From: Mycobacterium decipiens
Lineage (GTDB): Bacteria > Actinomycetota > Actinomycetes > Mycobacteriales > Mycobacteriaceae
Assembly (NCBI RefSeq): GCF_963853665.1
Contig: NZ_OY970459.1
Span: 3,968,001 to 4,032,000, forward strand
Length of the DNA stretch: 64,000 nt
Direction: 5' to 3'
Under the pieces are notes generated by a model. That model did no database searches. It was given only the letters and a program-made list of their open reading frames with translations, and was not told the origin of the DNA. Shown one piece after another: positions 1 to 8,623 of the stretch. Position 1 is the stretch's first letter; each line of letters opens with the position of its first letter. The position numbers and the translations under genes were made by a program.

Positions 1-1012
1 GGGAGGATCGCCTGGTTGGCCCCGGGCCAGCTTTGCGGAACGGACAACATCCCCACCGAAGGCGCCCGGCCCAAGCCGGCGGCCACCGCCGAACTTTCTG
101 GGCCGAGTGCCCCTCCCACCGAGACCAATTCGCCGCCCACTGCCTGCCCCAACGCGCCGGCCTCGCCGCCCACCGTCTCTGCAAGCCCCAGTGTCGCGTC
201 TTCGAGACCGCCGGCCGCGGGGAACAAGCTGGCCAACATCGAACTCACCGTGTCGGTCATGGACAGCAGCGTGTCTTCCATCGAGATGTGGTTGTCGAGC
301 ACGGACACCAAATCGCCGAACGGCGAGATGGTCTGCAAAAAGGCCTGCAGCTTCCCGGGGGGGTGATGTATTGGGTCGGCGCCGCAAACCCTTGCAGCGC
401 CTGGGGCACGTTGTTCATCAACCGGGTTGCCGCAGCAACGCCGGTTGCCTTGGCGACCACGACGGCCTGGTCGGCCAGCCCCACCGCGCTGGTGATCTCC
501 GGCGCTTCCTCGAACGGCGTCAGCGTCGACGCGGCCGCAGCAGCACCGGCGTAGCCGTACATCGCTGCGGCGTCTTGGTCCCACATCTCTTCGTAGGCCG
601 CCTCGGTGGCAGCGATCGCGGCAGTGTTTAGCCCGAAGATGTCGGCCGCGATCAGCGTCATCAACAGCGAGCGGTTGGCCTCGACCTGCTGTGGGGGCAC
701 CGTCATCGCGAATGCGGCATCGTATGCGGACGCCGCCTTGGTGGCCTGAACAGCGGCCTGTTCAGCCACTGTCGCGGTGCGGCTCAACCATGCCACATAC
801 GGCGCGCACGCAGCCACCATCAACGCGGATGACGGACCCAGCCACGGCCCCGCCGGCAGCCATGAAATCACCGATCGATATGACTCCGCCACCGAGTACA
901 AGCCGGCAGCCAGCCGGTGCCAAGCCGCCGCGGCTGCCAACAGCGAGCCCGCACCCGGACCGGAATATATTCTCGCGGAATTGATTTCCGGCGGTAACGT
1001 CCCAAAATCCAT
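1..1012 (-). pseudogene. PPE family protein (PPE-SVP type), frameshifted, truncated by window edge
   Basis: The N-terminal PPE domain is clear: [18 protein letters not shown] at the start, and a WxG-like EEMWDQD near residue 145. The open frame stops at position 257 after 251 codons. At a run of seven G (plus strand 357-363) the PPE-like reading moves to another frame. From there to position 1 that frame is open and continues PPE sequence in register, including [17 protein letters not shown] and the SVP signature SVGMLSVPQSW. One extra C in the minus-strand run, or two fewer, would restore a single gene. It lies 140 bp downstream of esxL and is probably the last gene of the PE13 operon. The change may be a real mutation, slippage-based switching or a sequencing error. 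ESX-5-dependent surface export is inferred from the family. Confidence 0.75.
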
Positions 1013-1152
1013 TTCGCGTTACCTTCGTGCTCCAGTGCGGTCCGTGCAGTTAGGTGGCCGCCATCGTGATGGCGGCCTCGATGACCGCAGACAAGCCGGC
1101 CGGGCCCCAGGATAGAGTCCTTGCCGGTTGCCGAGCTACCCGGGGTTTGGTG

Positions 1153-1437
1153 TTAAGCCCAGCTGGAGCCGACGGCGCTATCGGTTTGGGCCATGTTGCT
1201 GCCGGCGGCCTGCACCTTCTGGCCGTGGGTGTTGGCCTGTTCGTAGATCACTTGGAAGTTGCGGCCCAACTGGCTGATGAACTCCTGGCAGGCCACCGAA
1301 CCGGCGCCACCCCAAAAGTCGCCGGCGGCCAACACATCTCGAACGATGGCCTGGTGCTCGGCCTCCAACGATGCGGCCTGGGCACGGATGGTCGCACCGT
1401 GGGTGTCAACATCGCCGAACTGGTAATTGATCGTCAT
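1153..1437 (-). CDS. esxL: ESAT-6-like protein EsxL (Mtb9.9 / EsxN family)
   Basis: A 94-residue WXG100 protein with the helical-hairpin turn WGG at residues 42-44 and the typical C-terminus ending AVGSSWA. Proteins of this group are secreted as a heterodimer with an EsxK-type partner, in this subfamily through ESX-5, and are strong T-cell antigens. The esxK partner lies 28 bp upstream on the same strand, and both follow PE13 and PPE18, the standard PE-PPE-esxK-esxL cassette. The start is supported by a purine-rich AGGACGG about ten bases upstream. The Mtb9.9 family has several near-identical paralogues (EsxI, L, N, O, V), so the letter is assigned by context rather than by sequence alone. 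Confidence 0.9.
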   Translation of the reverse strand: MTINYQFGDVDTHGATIRAQAASLEAEHQAIVRDVLAAGDFWGGAGSVACQEFISQLGRNFQVIYEQANTHGQKVQAAGSNMAQTDSAVGSSWA

Positions 1438-1465
1438 ATCGGTACCGTCCTGTCGAGGAATCGGG

Positions 1466-1777
<312 letters not shown>

Positions 1778-1819
1778 TTATATCTGCGTGACGTTGTGGG
1801 TCGGATCCCTGGGTGGGTG

Positions 1820-2998
1820 TTACCCGGCGGCCGGGATGCGTGGCATCACATAGGCGCGTGGTGGCACCCGCAGCACGTTGCTGAGCCCACCGCCGCCGGC
1901 GCGCGCGCCCAGCTGCCCAACCGGCAGTCCGCCCAGCATCTGCCCGGGTCCGGTTTCGGCGGCGCTGGCCAGGCTGGCCAGCGGCAACGCCCGCGCCGCC
2001 GGTGTAACGGCCTGGTTGGCCGCGGCCCAGGCCTGCGGCACCGACAACGAGCCGACCGACGCCGCCCGACCCAGGCCCGCGGCCACGCCACCGCCCAGGC
2101 CCGACGAACCCAGCTCGGCGCCCAGCGAACTCATCGCCCTCGCCCCGCCTTCCACCGCCGCGGTTTGCACCGCCGCGGCAGCCGCCGCCGGAACAAACCC
2201 CTTCATCATCGAGCTCACGGTGTTGGTCATCGACACCCCCGAGTTGGCCATCGACACGTGGTTGCTGACCATCCCCACCATGCTGCCGACCGGCCCCATG
2301 TGCGGCGAGATGCCCTTCCACAGTTCACCCAGCTTCGACGAGGGCGCGCCGCCCTGGGTGGGCTGGGCCAGCTGCTGCAGCGCCTGGGGCGCATTGTTCA
2401 TCACCTGATTGGCCGCGGCGGTGTCGGTGGCCTCCTCGACCACGGCGGCCTGCTCGGCGAGCCCACCCGCGCTGGTCATCTCCGGGGCCTCCTGGAACGG
2501 CGTCACCGTCGCCGTCGCCGTGGCCGCCGCAGCCGCATAACCAAACATCGCGGCCGCGTCCTGGGCCCACATCTCCCCGTATTCGGCCTCGGTGACCGCG
2601 ATCGCCGGGGTGTTCTGCCCGAAGATGTTGGTCGCGACCAGCATCATCAACTGGGTGCGGTTCGCTGCGACCAGCGGCGGCGGTACCGTCAGCCCAAACG
2701 CCGCCTCAAAGGCCGTCGCCGCAACCCTGGCCTGGTTGGCGGTCAGCTCGGCCTGACCCGCGGTGGCGCTCATCCAGGCCACGTACGGCGAGGCCGCAGC
2801 CATCATCAACCCCGACGACGAACCTATCCACGGCCCCACCGTCAGTCCCCAGACCACCGACTGAAACGCCGACGCGGCCGAATACAGGTCAACGGCCACA
2901 CTGTCCCACACCTCGGCGGCCACCAGTATCGAGCCCGAACCCGGACCTGTGTACATCCTCGCGGAGTTGATCTCCGGCGGTAACGCCCCGAAATCCAT
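1820..2998 (-). CDS. PPE18: PPE family protein, PPE18-like (PPE-SVP)
   Basis: A 392-residue PPE protein. Residues 1-180 are the PPE domain, with PPE at residues 7-9, a TVPPPLVAANR helix and the WxG-like EMWAQD. The C-terminal part holds the SVP signature SVGSLSVPQAW and ends in PRIPAAG, typical of the PPE18/19/60 group. In M. tuberculosis PPE18 is a surface protein that binds TLR2 and is the N-half partner in the M72 antigen. It follows PE13 with a 38-bp gap and precedes esxK and esxL, so a PE13-PPE18 heterodimer exported by ESX-5 is expected. Length matches the family. The symbol rests on synteny and the C-terminus; recombination among PPE18-like paralogues is common. Confidence 0.88.
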   Translation of the reverse strand: MDFGALPPEINSARMYTGPGSGSILVAAEVWDSVAVDLYSAASAFQSVVWGLTVGPWIGSSSGLMMAAASPYVAWMSATAGQAELTANQARVAATAFEAAFGLTVPPPLVAANRTQLMMLVATNIFGQNTPAIAVTEAEYGEMWAQDAAAMFGYAAAAATATATVTPFQEAPEMTSAGGLAEQAAVVEEATDTAAANQVMNNAPQALQQLAQPTQGGAPSSKLGELWKGISPHMGPVGSMVGMVSNHVSMANSGVSMTNTVSSMMKGFVPAAAAAAVQTAAVEGGARAMSSLGAELGSSGLGGGVAAGLGRAASVGSLSVPQAWAAANQAVTPAARALPLASLASAAETGPGQMLGGLPVGQLGARAGGGGLSNVLRVPPRAYVMPRIPAAG

Positions 2999-3036
2999 GC
3001 TTCTCGTCCTTATATCTGGTGTCGACTGGTCTTGAC

Positions 3037-3336
3037 TCAGCCGGCCGCCGCCGCATTGGCGACTTCGGTGGCCGCATACGAGCCAGCGCTGGTGGTAAGG
3101 GTGCTTACAAACTGTTCATGAATCGCGGCAGCCCGAGCGCTCACGGTCTGAAACATCGCTGCGTGCGCGGCGAAGTGCGCTGCAGTCAGCGCCGACACCT
3201 CATCCGCGGCGGGTGGCACCACCCCAGTGGTCGGGGCGGCCGCAGCGGCCGCGCTGGCCACTGTGGTAGCGCCGATGCTCTGCAAGGTGCCGGCCGCCGC
3301 CGCCAACATCTCTGGTTGTGCCATCACGAAGGACAC
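3037..3336 (-). CDS. PE13: PE family protein PE13
   Basis: A 99-residue protein that is only a PE domain. It begins MSFVMAQPEM and has the type VII secretion tail motif YxxxE (YAATE, residues 87-91). PE proteins of this kind pair with the downstream PPE protein in a helical bundle recognised by EspG5, and both are exported by ESX-5. This is the first gene of the PE13-PPE18-esxK-esxL run. About 600 bp without genes separates it from the divergent PucR regulator at 3936, so the operon promoter must lie in that region. The start codon is preceded by a GAGGAAAA purine run. Confidence 0.92.
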   Translation of the reverse strand: MSFVMAQPEMLAAAAGTLQSIGATTVASAAAAAAPTTGVVPPAADEVSALTAAHFAAHAAMFQTVSARAAAIHEQFVSTLTTSAGSYAATEVANAAAAG

Positions 3337-3935
3337 GCGTTTTCCTCCTCAAATGAGCCCGAGCATTCGCCGGGGAACGATCAGGGACTGTTAGCAGTCA
3401 AGCGATCTGGTCGCTTACGTCCTGTCACCGATTCGTCCACGGTGACGAACTGCAGCCAATAATGGCGCCTCCGCACGGGCGCCAATAGGTCAAAAAGTTT
3501 CAATCAGCCTGATTCGAAGTGCAATCTGCACCAATCGCTCCCGCCGGCGGGTAAAGATCCCCGATCGGCGTCGACCTGATGTGCAAAATGCACCCGGCGC
3601 ACATTTCCGATGCCGTTCGACGCGACAACGACGACTAGCCGCGCTACTATGCCCGGTCGTCGGACGATTCCGCAAATTGCGCTGTGTCACAAGCTATTCG
3701 ACGCGTTCGACACACCGCACATCTTCGCGATCGCGGGTCGCTCGGGACGCCCTACCGGAATCGACGTTGCCGAACGCAGAAAATACATGTCCTGTTTACC
3801 TGTTGGCCATTTTTTTGTTGTTTAGGTCGACCCAAGCCCCGATCTCGCACATGCCAGGGGCCGTGCGAAATGAACTCCTGCCCAAAAGTGCGAACGGGGA
3901 GTGCAAACTGCATCCGCCGGCCCTAAAATCGGCCC
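3337..3935. promoter_or_regulatory. Divergent intergenic region PE13 / PucR with three GTGCA-N3-TGCAY sites
   Basis: No gene is supported in this 600-bp stretch; the short open frames here have no recognisable product. It contains three copies of an inverted repeat of the form GTGCA-N3-TGCA(C/T): 3519-3531 (GTGCAATCTGCAC), 3581-3593 (GTGCAAAATGCAC) and 3901-3913 (GTGCAAACTGCAT). The first two lie about 180 and 245 bp upstream of PE13. The third overlaps the expected -35 position of the PucR gene. There is also a T7 run near 3810. A shared transcription-factor site is the simplest reading; which protein binds is not known. Confidence 0.6.
3924..3929 (+). promoter_or_regulatory. -10 hexamer for leaderless PucR-type gene
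   Basis: TAAAAT lies six bases before the GTG start at 3936, the spacing expected if transcription begins at the start codon itself. No Shine-Dalgarno sequence is present, which agrees. The GTGCA-N3-TGCAT inverted repeat at 3901-3913 sits over the -35 position. Confidence 0.6.
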
Positions 3936-5201
3936 GTGGCATGGCAACAACCCTCGCCGCGAATTCGTGACCTGATCCGCGAGGGAGCACGCATCGCCCT
4001 CAATCCAACCCCAGAGTGGATCGAGGAACTTGACCGCGCCACCATTGCGGCCAACCCCGCCATCGCCAACGATCCGGTGCTCGCGAAGGTTGTCAAGACG
4101 GCCAACCGCGCCAACCTTGTGCACTGGGCCGCTGCCAACCTGCGCGACCCCGGCGCTCGGGTGCCCGCCAATCTGGGCACCGAGCCGCTGCGGATGGCCC
4201 GAGACCTGGTGCGCCGGGGACTGGACACGTTGGCGCTGGACATCTATCGAATCGGGCAGTACATCGCCTGGCGGCTCTGGATCGACATTGCGTTCGATCT
4301 CACCTCCGACCCTCAAGAGCTACGCGAGCTGCTCGACGCGTCCGCCCGCTCCGTCAACGACTTCGTCGAGGCCACGCTGGCCGGCATCGCCGCCCAAGTG
4401 CAGACGGAACACGACGAGCTGACCCGCGGCACCTACGCCGAACGCCTCGAAGTGGTAGGGCTCATTCTCGACGGTGCCCCGATCACCCGCGAGCGCGCCG
4501 AAGCGAGATTGGGCTACCCGCTCAATCGGGCCCATACCGCCGCCATCATCTGGAGCGACGAGCTCGACGGTGATCACAGCTACCTGGACCGGGCCGCCGA
4601 CGCGTTCTGCCACGCCGTGGGATCGACACGACCACTGACCGTGGTTGCCGGCGCGGCCAGCCGCTGGGCGTGGGTGACCGACGCCGTCGGACTCGACATC
4701 GACACGGTTCAGGCGACGGTGGACAGCGCACCAGCGGCGCGCATCGCCATCGGGACAACCGGAAGCGGGGTCGAAGGGTTCCGGCGCAGCCACCTCGAAG
4801 CGCTCGCCACCCAACGCACCTTGTCACGGCTACAGTCGAACCAGCGGGTCGCGTTCTTCTCCGACGTCAAGATGGTTGCGTTGATCACCCAAAATCCAAA
4901 TGCTGCAAGCGAATTCATTACAAGCACGCTTGGAGACCTTGAGTCAGCGAGCCCAGATCTACAGACGACCCTGCTGACGTTCATCAACGAACAGTGCAAC
5001 GCCTCCCGCGCCGCGAAACGCCTCTACACTCACCGCAATACGTTTCTGCGCAGGCTCGAGTCCGCTCAACGGCTGCTGCCACGACCGCTCGACCATACCT
5101 CCGTCCACGTTGCCGTCGCCCTGGAAGCCTTACGGTGGCGCGGCAACACGGCGAACGGGGTAACCCCGTCGGGCAGTCAGAATAGCAGCGTGCCAGCCTA
5201 A
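3936..5201 (+). CDS. PucR-type transcriptional regulator (Rv1194c-like)
   Basis: A 421-residue regulator. The C-terminal 60-70 residues form a PucR-type helix-turn-helix: FINEQCNASRAAKRLYTHRN followed by FLRRLESAQRLL near residues 350-380. The N-terminal 300 residues match the sensor half seen in mycobacterial CdaR/PucR-like proteins of unknown ligand. The GTG start at 3936 has no ribosome-binding site but a TAAAAT hexamer six bases upstream, so a leaderless message is likely. It is divergent from the PE13 operon and convergent with fadD36 (32-bp gap). Autoregulation through the GTGCA repeat at 3901 is plausible. Its target genes cannot be named from sequence. Confidence 0.85.
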   Translation: MAWQQPSPRIRDLIREGARIALNPTPEWIEELDRATIAANPAIANDPVLAKVVKTANRANLVHWAAANLRDPGARVPANLGTEPLRMARDLVRRGLDTLALDIYRIGQYIAWRLWIDIAFDLTSDPQELRELLDASARSVNDFVEATLAGIAAQVQTEHDELTRGTYAERLEVVGLILDGAPITRERAEARLGYPLNRAHTAAIIWSDELDGDHSYLDRAADAFCHAVGSTRPLTVVAGAASRWAWVTDAVGLDIDTVQATVDSAPAARIAIGTTGSGVEGFRRSHLEALATQRTLSRLQSNQRVAFFSDVKMVALITQNPNAASEFITSTLGDLESASPDLQTTLLTFINEQCNASRAAKRLYTHRNTFLRRLESAQRLLPRPLDHTSVHVAVALEALRWRGNTANGVTPSGSQNSSVPA

Positions 5202-5233
5202 CTACTCAGTGGTACAAGGCATTTCGCTGTAGC

Positions 5234-6643
5234 TCAGTGTTCCGACAGCAACTGCTTCTTGAGGACCTTCCCCAACGCATTGCGCGGCAGCGCGCCCACG
5301 ATCCGCACCTCGCGTGGGCGCTTATGCACCGAAAGTTGTTGGGCAACAAAGTTGATAAGCCCGTCGGCGTCGACATCGGCTGAGCACACGACGTAGGCAA
5401 CAATCCGCTGGCCCAGATCCTGGTCGGGCAGCCCGACGACCGCCGCCTCCGCCACGTCCGGATGTCCAAGCAGCACCGTTTCGATTTCACCTGCGCCGAT
5501 GCGGTACCCACCCGACTTGATCAAGTCGACCGATTCCCGTCCCACGATGCGGTGCATCCCGCTACCGTCGACTACCGCGACATCGCCGGTACGGTACCAG
5601 CCGTCAGCGTCGAACGCCTCGGCGGTGGCATCCGGTCGATTCAGGTAGCCGTCGAACAGTGTCGGGCCACGAACCTGAAGTTTCCCGACGGTTTCCCCAT
5701 CGTGGCCGACCTCATCGCCGCTGTCATCCACCAAGCGGGTCTGCACACCGGCCAGCGGCGCGCCCACCCAGCCTGGGCGACGTTCACCATCAGCCCGCGT
5801 CGACAGGGTGATCAGCGACTCCGAGGCGCCGTACCGTTCGATGGGGCGGTGCCCGGTGAGCTGCTCCAGCTTTTCGAACACCGGCACCGGCAGTGGCGCG
5901 CTCCCGGACACCAGCAGCCGCGCCGGTTTGAGCGCCTCGGCGGCCGCCCGGTCAGCCACCACTCGTGACCACACCGTCGGCACGCCGAAGTAGAGCGTGC
6001 CGCCCGCCGCACCGTAGCCGGCCGGCGTCGGTTTGCCGGTGTGCACGAAGCGATTTCCCACCCGCAACGACCCGAGTAGGCCCAACACCAGTCCGTGAAC
6101 GTGATACAGCGGCAAACCGTGCACCAGCACATCGTCGGCGGTCCACTGCCAGGCCTCTGCCAATGCATCCAGGTCGGCAGCGATCGCTCGCCGGCTCAGC
6201 TGCACGCCTTTGGGCGGCCCGGTGGTGCCCGACGTGTAGACCACCATCGCGACCGCATCGGGCGACGGCTCGGGATAGCGGTGCCAGGACCGGGCGTGCA
6301 TGCGCACCGGGATATGCGGCAATCCCTCGGGATCGTCGGGCATCGGGCCCAACCACGCCTGGGCGCCGGAGTCGGTGAGCATGTGTCGTCGTTCGGCGAC
6401 GCCCACGTCGGCGGGCACCGGAACGACCGGCACGCCGGCGATCAGGCAGCCGGTGACCGCCAGCACCGTCGATGCCCTCGGTGTGGCCAGCACGGCGACG
6501 CGGTGTGCGCCGGCGACCCGCTCCGCCACCGACGTTGCCGCGCCGACCAGGTCTCCACGGCTCAGCACGTCGCCGTCAATGCGCACCGCGTCGGCGATAT
6601 CGGTGCCGGAGACGACAGCAGGGTTCAGGGAGGCGAGCAGCAT
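5234..6643 (-). CDS. fadD36: Acyl-CoA synthetase FadD36 (MatB-like)
   Basis: A 469-residue adenylate-forming enzyme that activates a carboxylic acid to acyl-AMP and then acyl-CoA. Visible motifs are the phosphate loop YTSGTTGPPKG (about residue 135), the A5 motif YGASES (about 270), the hinge region GWYRTGDVAVV followed by GRESVDLIKSGGYRIGAGEIE in two parts, and the C-terminal catalytic lysine in NALGKVLKK. The short length and the SGGYRIGAGEIE-type hinge resemble malonyl-CoA synthetases (MatB) more than long-chain FadD enzymes, so a short or dicarboxylic substrate is possible; this is inference. It is the last gene of a three-gene minus-strand operon with two alpha/beta hydrolases (39 bp after the previous gene). 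Confidence 0.88.
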   Translation of the reverse strand: MLLASLNPAVVSGTDIADAVRIDGDVLSRGDLVGAATSVAERVAGAHRVAVLATPRASTVLAVTGCLIAGVPVVPVPADVGVAERRHMLTDSGAQAWLGPMPDDPEGLPHIPVRMHARSWHRYPEPSPDAVAMVVYTSGTTGPPKGVQLSRRAIAADLDALAEAWQWTADDVLVHGLPLYHVHGLVLGLLGSLRVGNRFVHTGKPTPAGYGAAGGTLYFGVPTVWSRVVADRAAAEALKPARLLVSGSAPLPVPVFEKLEQLTGHRPIERYGASESLITLSTRADGERRPGWVGAPLAGVQTRLVDDSGDEVGHDGETVGKLQVRGPTLFDGYLNRPDATAEAFDADGWYRTGDVAVVDGSGMHRIVGRESVDLIKSGGYRIGAGEIETVLLGHPDVAEAAVVGLPDQDLGQRIVAYVVCSADVDADGLINFVAQQLSVHKRPREVRIVGALPRNALGKVLKKQLLSEH

Positions 6644-6682
6644 GTGAGCGACGCTACCCCGAGGCCGTGGTCGACCGCCGCG

Positions 6683-7504
6683 CTAGGCCGGGCGGGTCTG
6701 GGGGTCGGTGACCGCCGCTGGCGGTGCGTCCGGTCGCGGAAACAACGGCCGCAGCACCGCCGGAGGTTGGAACGGAGCCCAGGCGCCGAGCGGCTGCGCA
6801 AGCCGGTCGGCGATGGCCCATATCGTGGCCGGATGGTGGCCGTAGCCGATATGACTGCTTAGCACAGCGATGTTTTCCGCACGCTCCGACGGCGCGTCGA
6901 TGCACGTCTGCCAGGCGACCATGCCGTCGTAGCGGGAGTAGATCGAGGTCGCCGGCACCGGCATGGGCTCGGTTTCGATCTCCAGCGGAAACCCATGACG
7001 CTCGACATGTAGGGGTGCCAAGAGCTTGAAGCTGGCCGTGGCGCGGGATTGGGACTCGTGACCGATGCGGTACGGGCTGCCGAGGGTGATCACCTGGCGC
7101 ACCGCGGACGGATGACGACGGGCCATGGTGCGCGCGAAGATGCCACCGAGGCTCCAGCCGACCAGGCTGACCGGAGCGTTGTAGCGGGTGTGCAGTTCTT
7201 CGAGGCGATCGGCCATCCCGGCCACCGCTTTGGCGGTCGGGCCGATGTTCCAACCGAGCTTCCAGCCATGCGCCCGGTATCCGAGACGACGCAGCAGTCG
7301 CCGCAGGGTCCAGGTGGAGCCGTCAGGCGCCAGCAAACCGGGCAGCACCAGCACCGGATGACCGTCGCCGACCGGCAACGCCCGCTGCAGCGGCAGCAAG
7401 GCGACCAACTGGCCGTACTCGGCTACCGCACGCGGAATATCGGAGAGGTAAAGGCCCAGTGTGGGCGGGGCCGCGGGGCCGTCCACAATTTCAGCTACAG
7501 GCAT
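6683..7504 (-). CDS. Alpha/beta hydrolase, lipase-like (Rv1192-like)
   Basis: A 273-residue alpha/beta-hydrolase fold protein. The nucleophile elbow is GWSLGG (about residue 118) and the oxyanion region PVLVLPGLLAPDGS is near residue 50. Candidate acid and His residues lie toward the C-terminus (SHIGYGHHPATIW). It resembles bacterial triacylglycerol lipase/esterase-type proteins of the Rv1192 group. Its start overlaps the end of the upstream hydrolase gene by 14 bp, showing translational coupling, and fadD36 follows after 39 bp. The arrangement suggests an ester or thioester is cleaved and the freed acid reactivated by FadD36; the substrate is unknown. Confidence 0.85.
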   Translation of the reverse strand: MPVAEIVDGPAAPPTLGLYLSDIPRAVAEYGQLVALLPLQRALPVGDGHPVLVLPGLLAPDGSTWTLRRLLRRLGYRAHGWKLGWNIGPTAKAVAGMADRLEELHTRYNAPVSLVGWSLGGIFARTMARRHPSAVRQVITLGSPYRIGHESQSRATASFKLLAPLHVERHGFPLEIETEPMPVPATSIYSRYDGMVAWQTCIDAPSERAENIAVLSSHIGYGHHPATIWAIADRLAQPLGAWAPFQPPAVLRPLFPRPDAPPAAVTDPQTRPA

Positions 7505-8411
7505 CGGTCTCCTCGTCCCAGATCTTCATCATGGTAGCCAGGATCTCCTCGCCGCGGCCCAGCCCGGCGAGATGACTTTCGCCGGGCAAATGCAGCAGCT
7601 CGGCGTCGGGCAACCGGGAAACGACGTGCTCTGCGTGGGCGAACGGGACGATGTGGTCGTGGTCACCATGCCACCAGCGGATCGGAACTTTCACCTGGTC
7701 GAGCCGGAATCCCCAGTCGCGGGCAAACACGATGACGTCGGCGAACGGCGCGGCCAGCTGCTTGCGGCTGCCGTTGAGCAGATCGTCGAGAAACATCGCC
7801 TTGAACTCGGGACGGGCCAGCAGATGCCGGTCGGCCTGCGGTGACAGCAGACCGTACACGTCGAGGGCCGGCGAAGCGACCGGGCGGGCCATCCGGATCA
7901 GCATGCTGGCGCCCAGCCGCAATGGCGTCCCGCCGATTCGCAGCAGCGGCGCGACCCGCACACCCAGGTCCATTAAACCGCCCCCGATTGCGTCGGGGCC
8001 CTGCGTCGGTGCCACGCCACCGAGCACTCCGGCCGCCACCACCCGGTCCGGCAGCCCGGCGGCGCAAGCGAGGGTATACGGGCCTCCACCGGACAGGCCG
8101 ACGACGGCCATCTTGCCAATCCCGAGCGTGTCCGCGATGGTGCGCAAGTCGTCGGCGAACGCGACGATGGTCTCGTACTGGTGCGGTGTCGACGAGCCGA
8201 TGCCGGGCCGATCGACGCCGATCAAGCGGATGTCCCGCTGTTCGGCGTAGACCCGGGCCTCGGTGGGGATCTGCCGGCGCGCCCCTGGGGTGCCGTGCAG
8301 CCAGAACACCGCACGCCCCTGCGGGGCGCCAAACTCGGCGAAGCCGATCTGGCGGCCTTCGCCGACTGCGATGTTTCCTTCCAGCTTGGGTCGGGCGATC
8401 GCGGCGGCCAT
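7491..8411 (-). CDS. Alpha/beta hydrolase (Rv1191-like)
   Basis: A 306-residue alpha/beta hydrolase. It has the oxyanion motif WLHGTPGARRQ (about residue 38), the nucleophile elbow GLSGGGPYTLA (about residue 104) and the C-terminal catalytic-His region GESHLAGLG (about residue 285). Similar proteins are annotated as epoxide hydrolase-like or proline iminopeptidase-like, and the exact reaction is not evident. It is the first gene of the hydrolase-hydrolase-fadD36 operon. About 210 bp separate its ATG from the end of the aldehyde dehydrogenase gene; I see no gene in that gap. Confidence 0.85.
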   Translation of the reverse strand: MAAAIARPKLEGNIAVGEGRQIGFAEFGAPQGRAVFWLHGTPGARRQIPTEARVYAEQRDIRLIGVDRPGIGSSTPHQYETIVAFADDLRTIADTLGIGKMAVVGLSGGGPYTLACAAGLPDRVVAAGVLGGVAPTQGPDAIGGGLMDLGVRVAPLLRIGGTPLRLGASMLIRMARPVASPALDVYGLLSPQADRHLLARPEFKAMFLDDLLNGSRKQLAAPFADVIVFARDWGFRLDQVKVPIRWWHGDHDHIVPFAHAEHVVSRLPDAELLHLPGESHLAGLGRGEEILATMMKIWDEETDACS

Positions 8412-8623
8412 GTCCGGCAGTTTTTCATGTGCCGACGCCGCGGTGCACCTTTTTGGCGGGTCCGGCGCGGCGTCGTGCGCGGATCGGTGCCCACCGGGAG
8501 CCCGCCGAGCTGCGGGGTTCCGGCGCTATTGGCGCGAATCACGAGCGATCGATATCACATGCGATGCTCGCTTTGGCGGTTCACCACACGACGTTGCAAG
8601 CGGCGCTGGCGTGGCAGATGTGA

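Noticed and set aside
3610..3825. Short plus-strand open frames in the PE13-PucR gap
   Set aside because: Two overlapping frames with no ribosome-binding site, no family likeness, and they run across the repeat sites; treated as non-coding.
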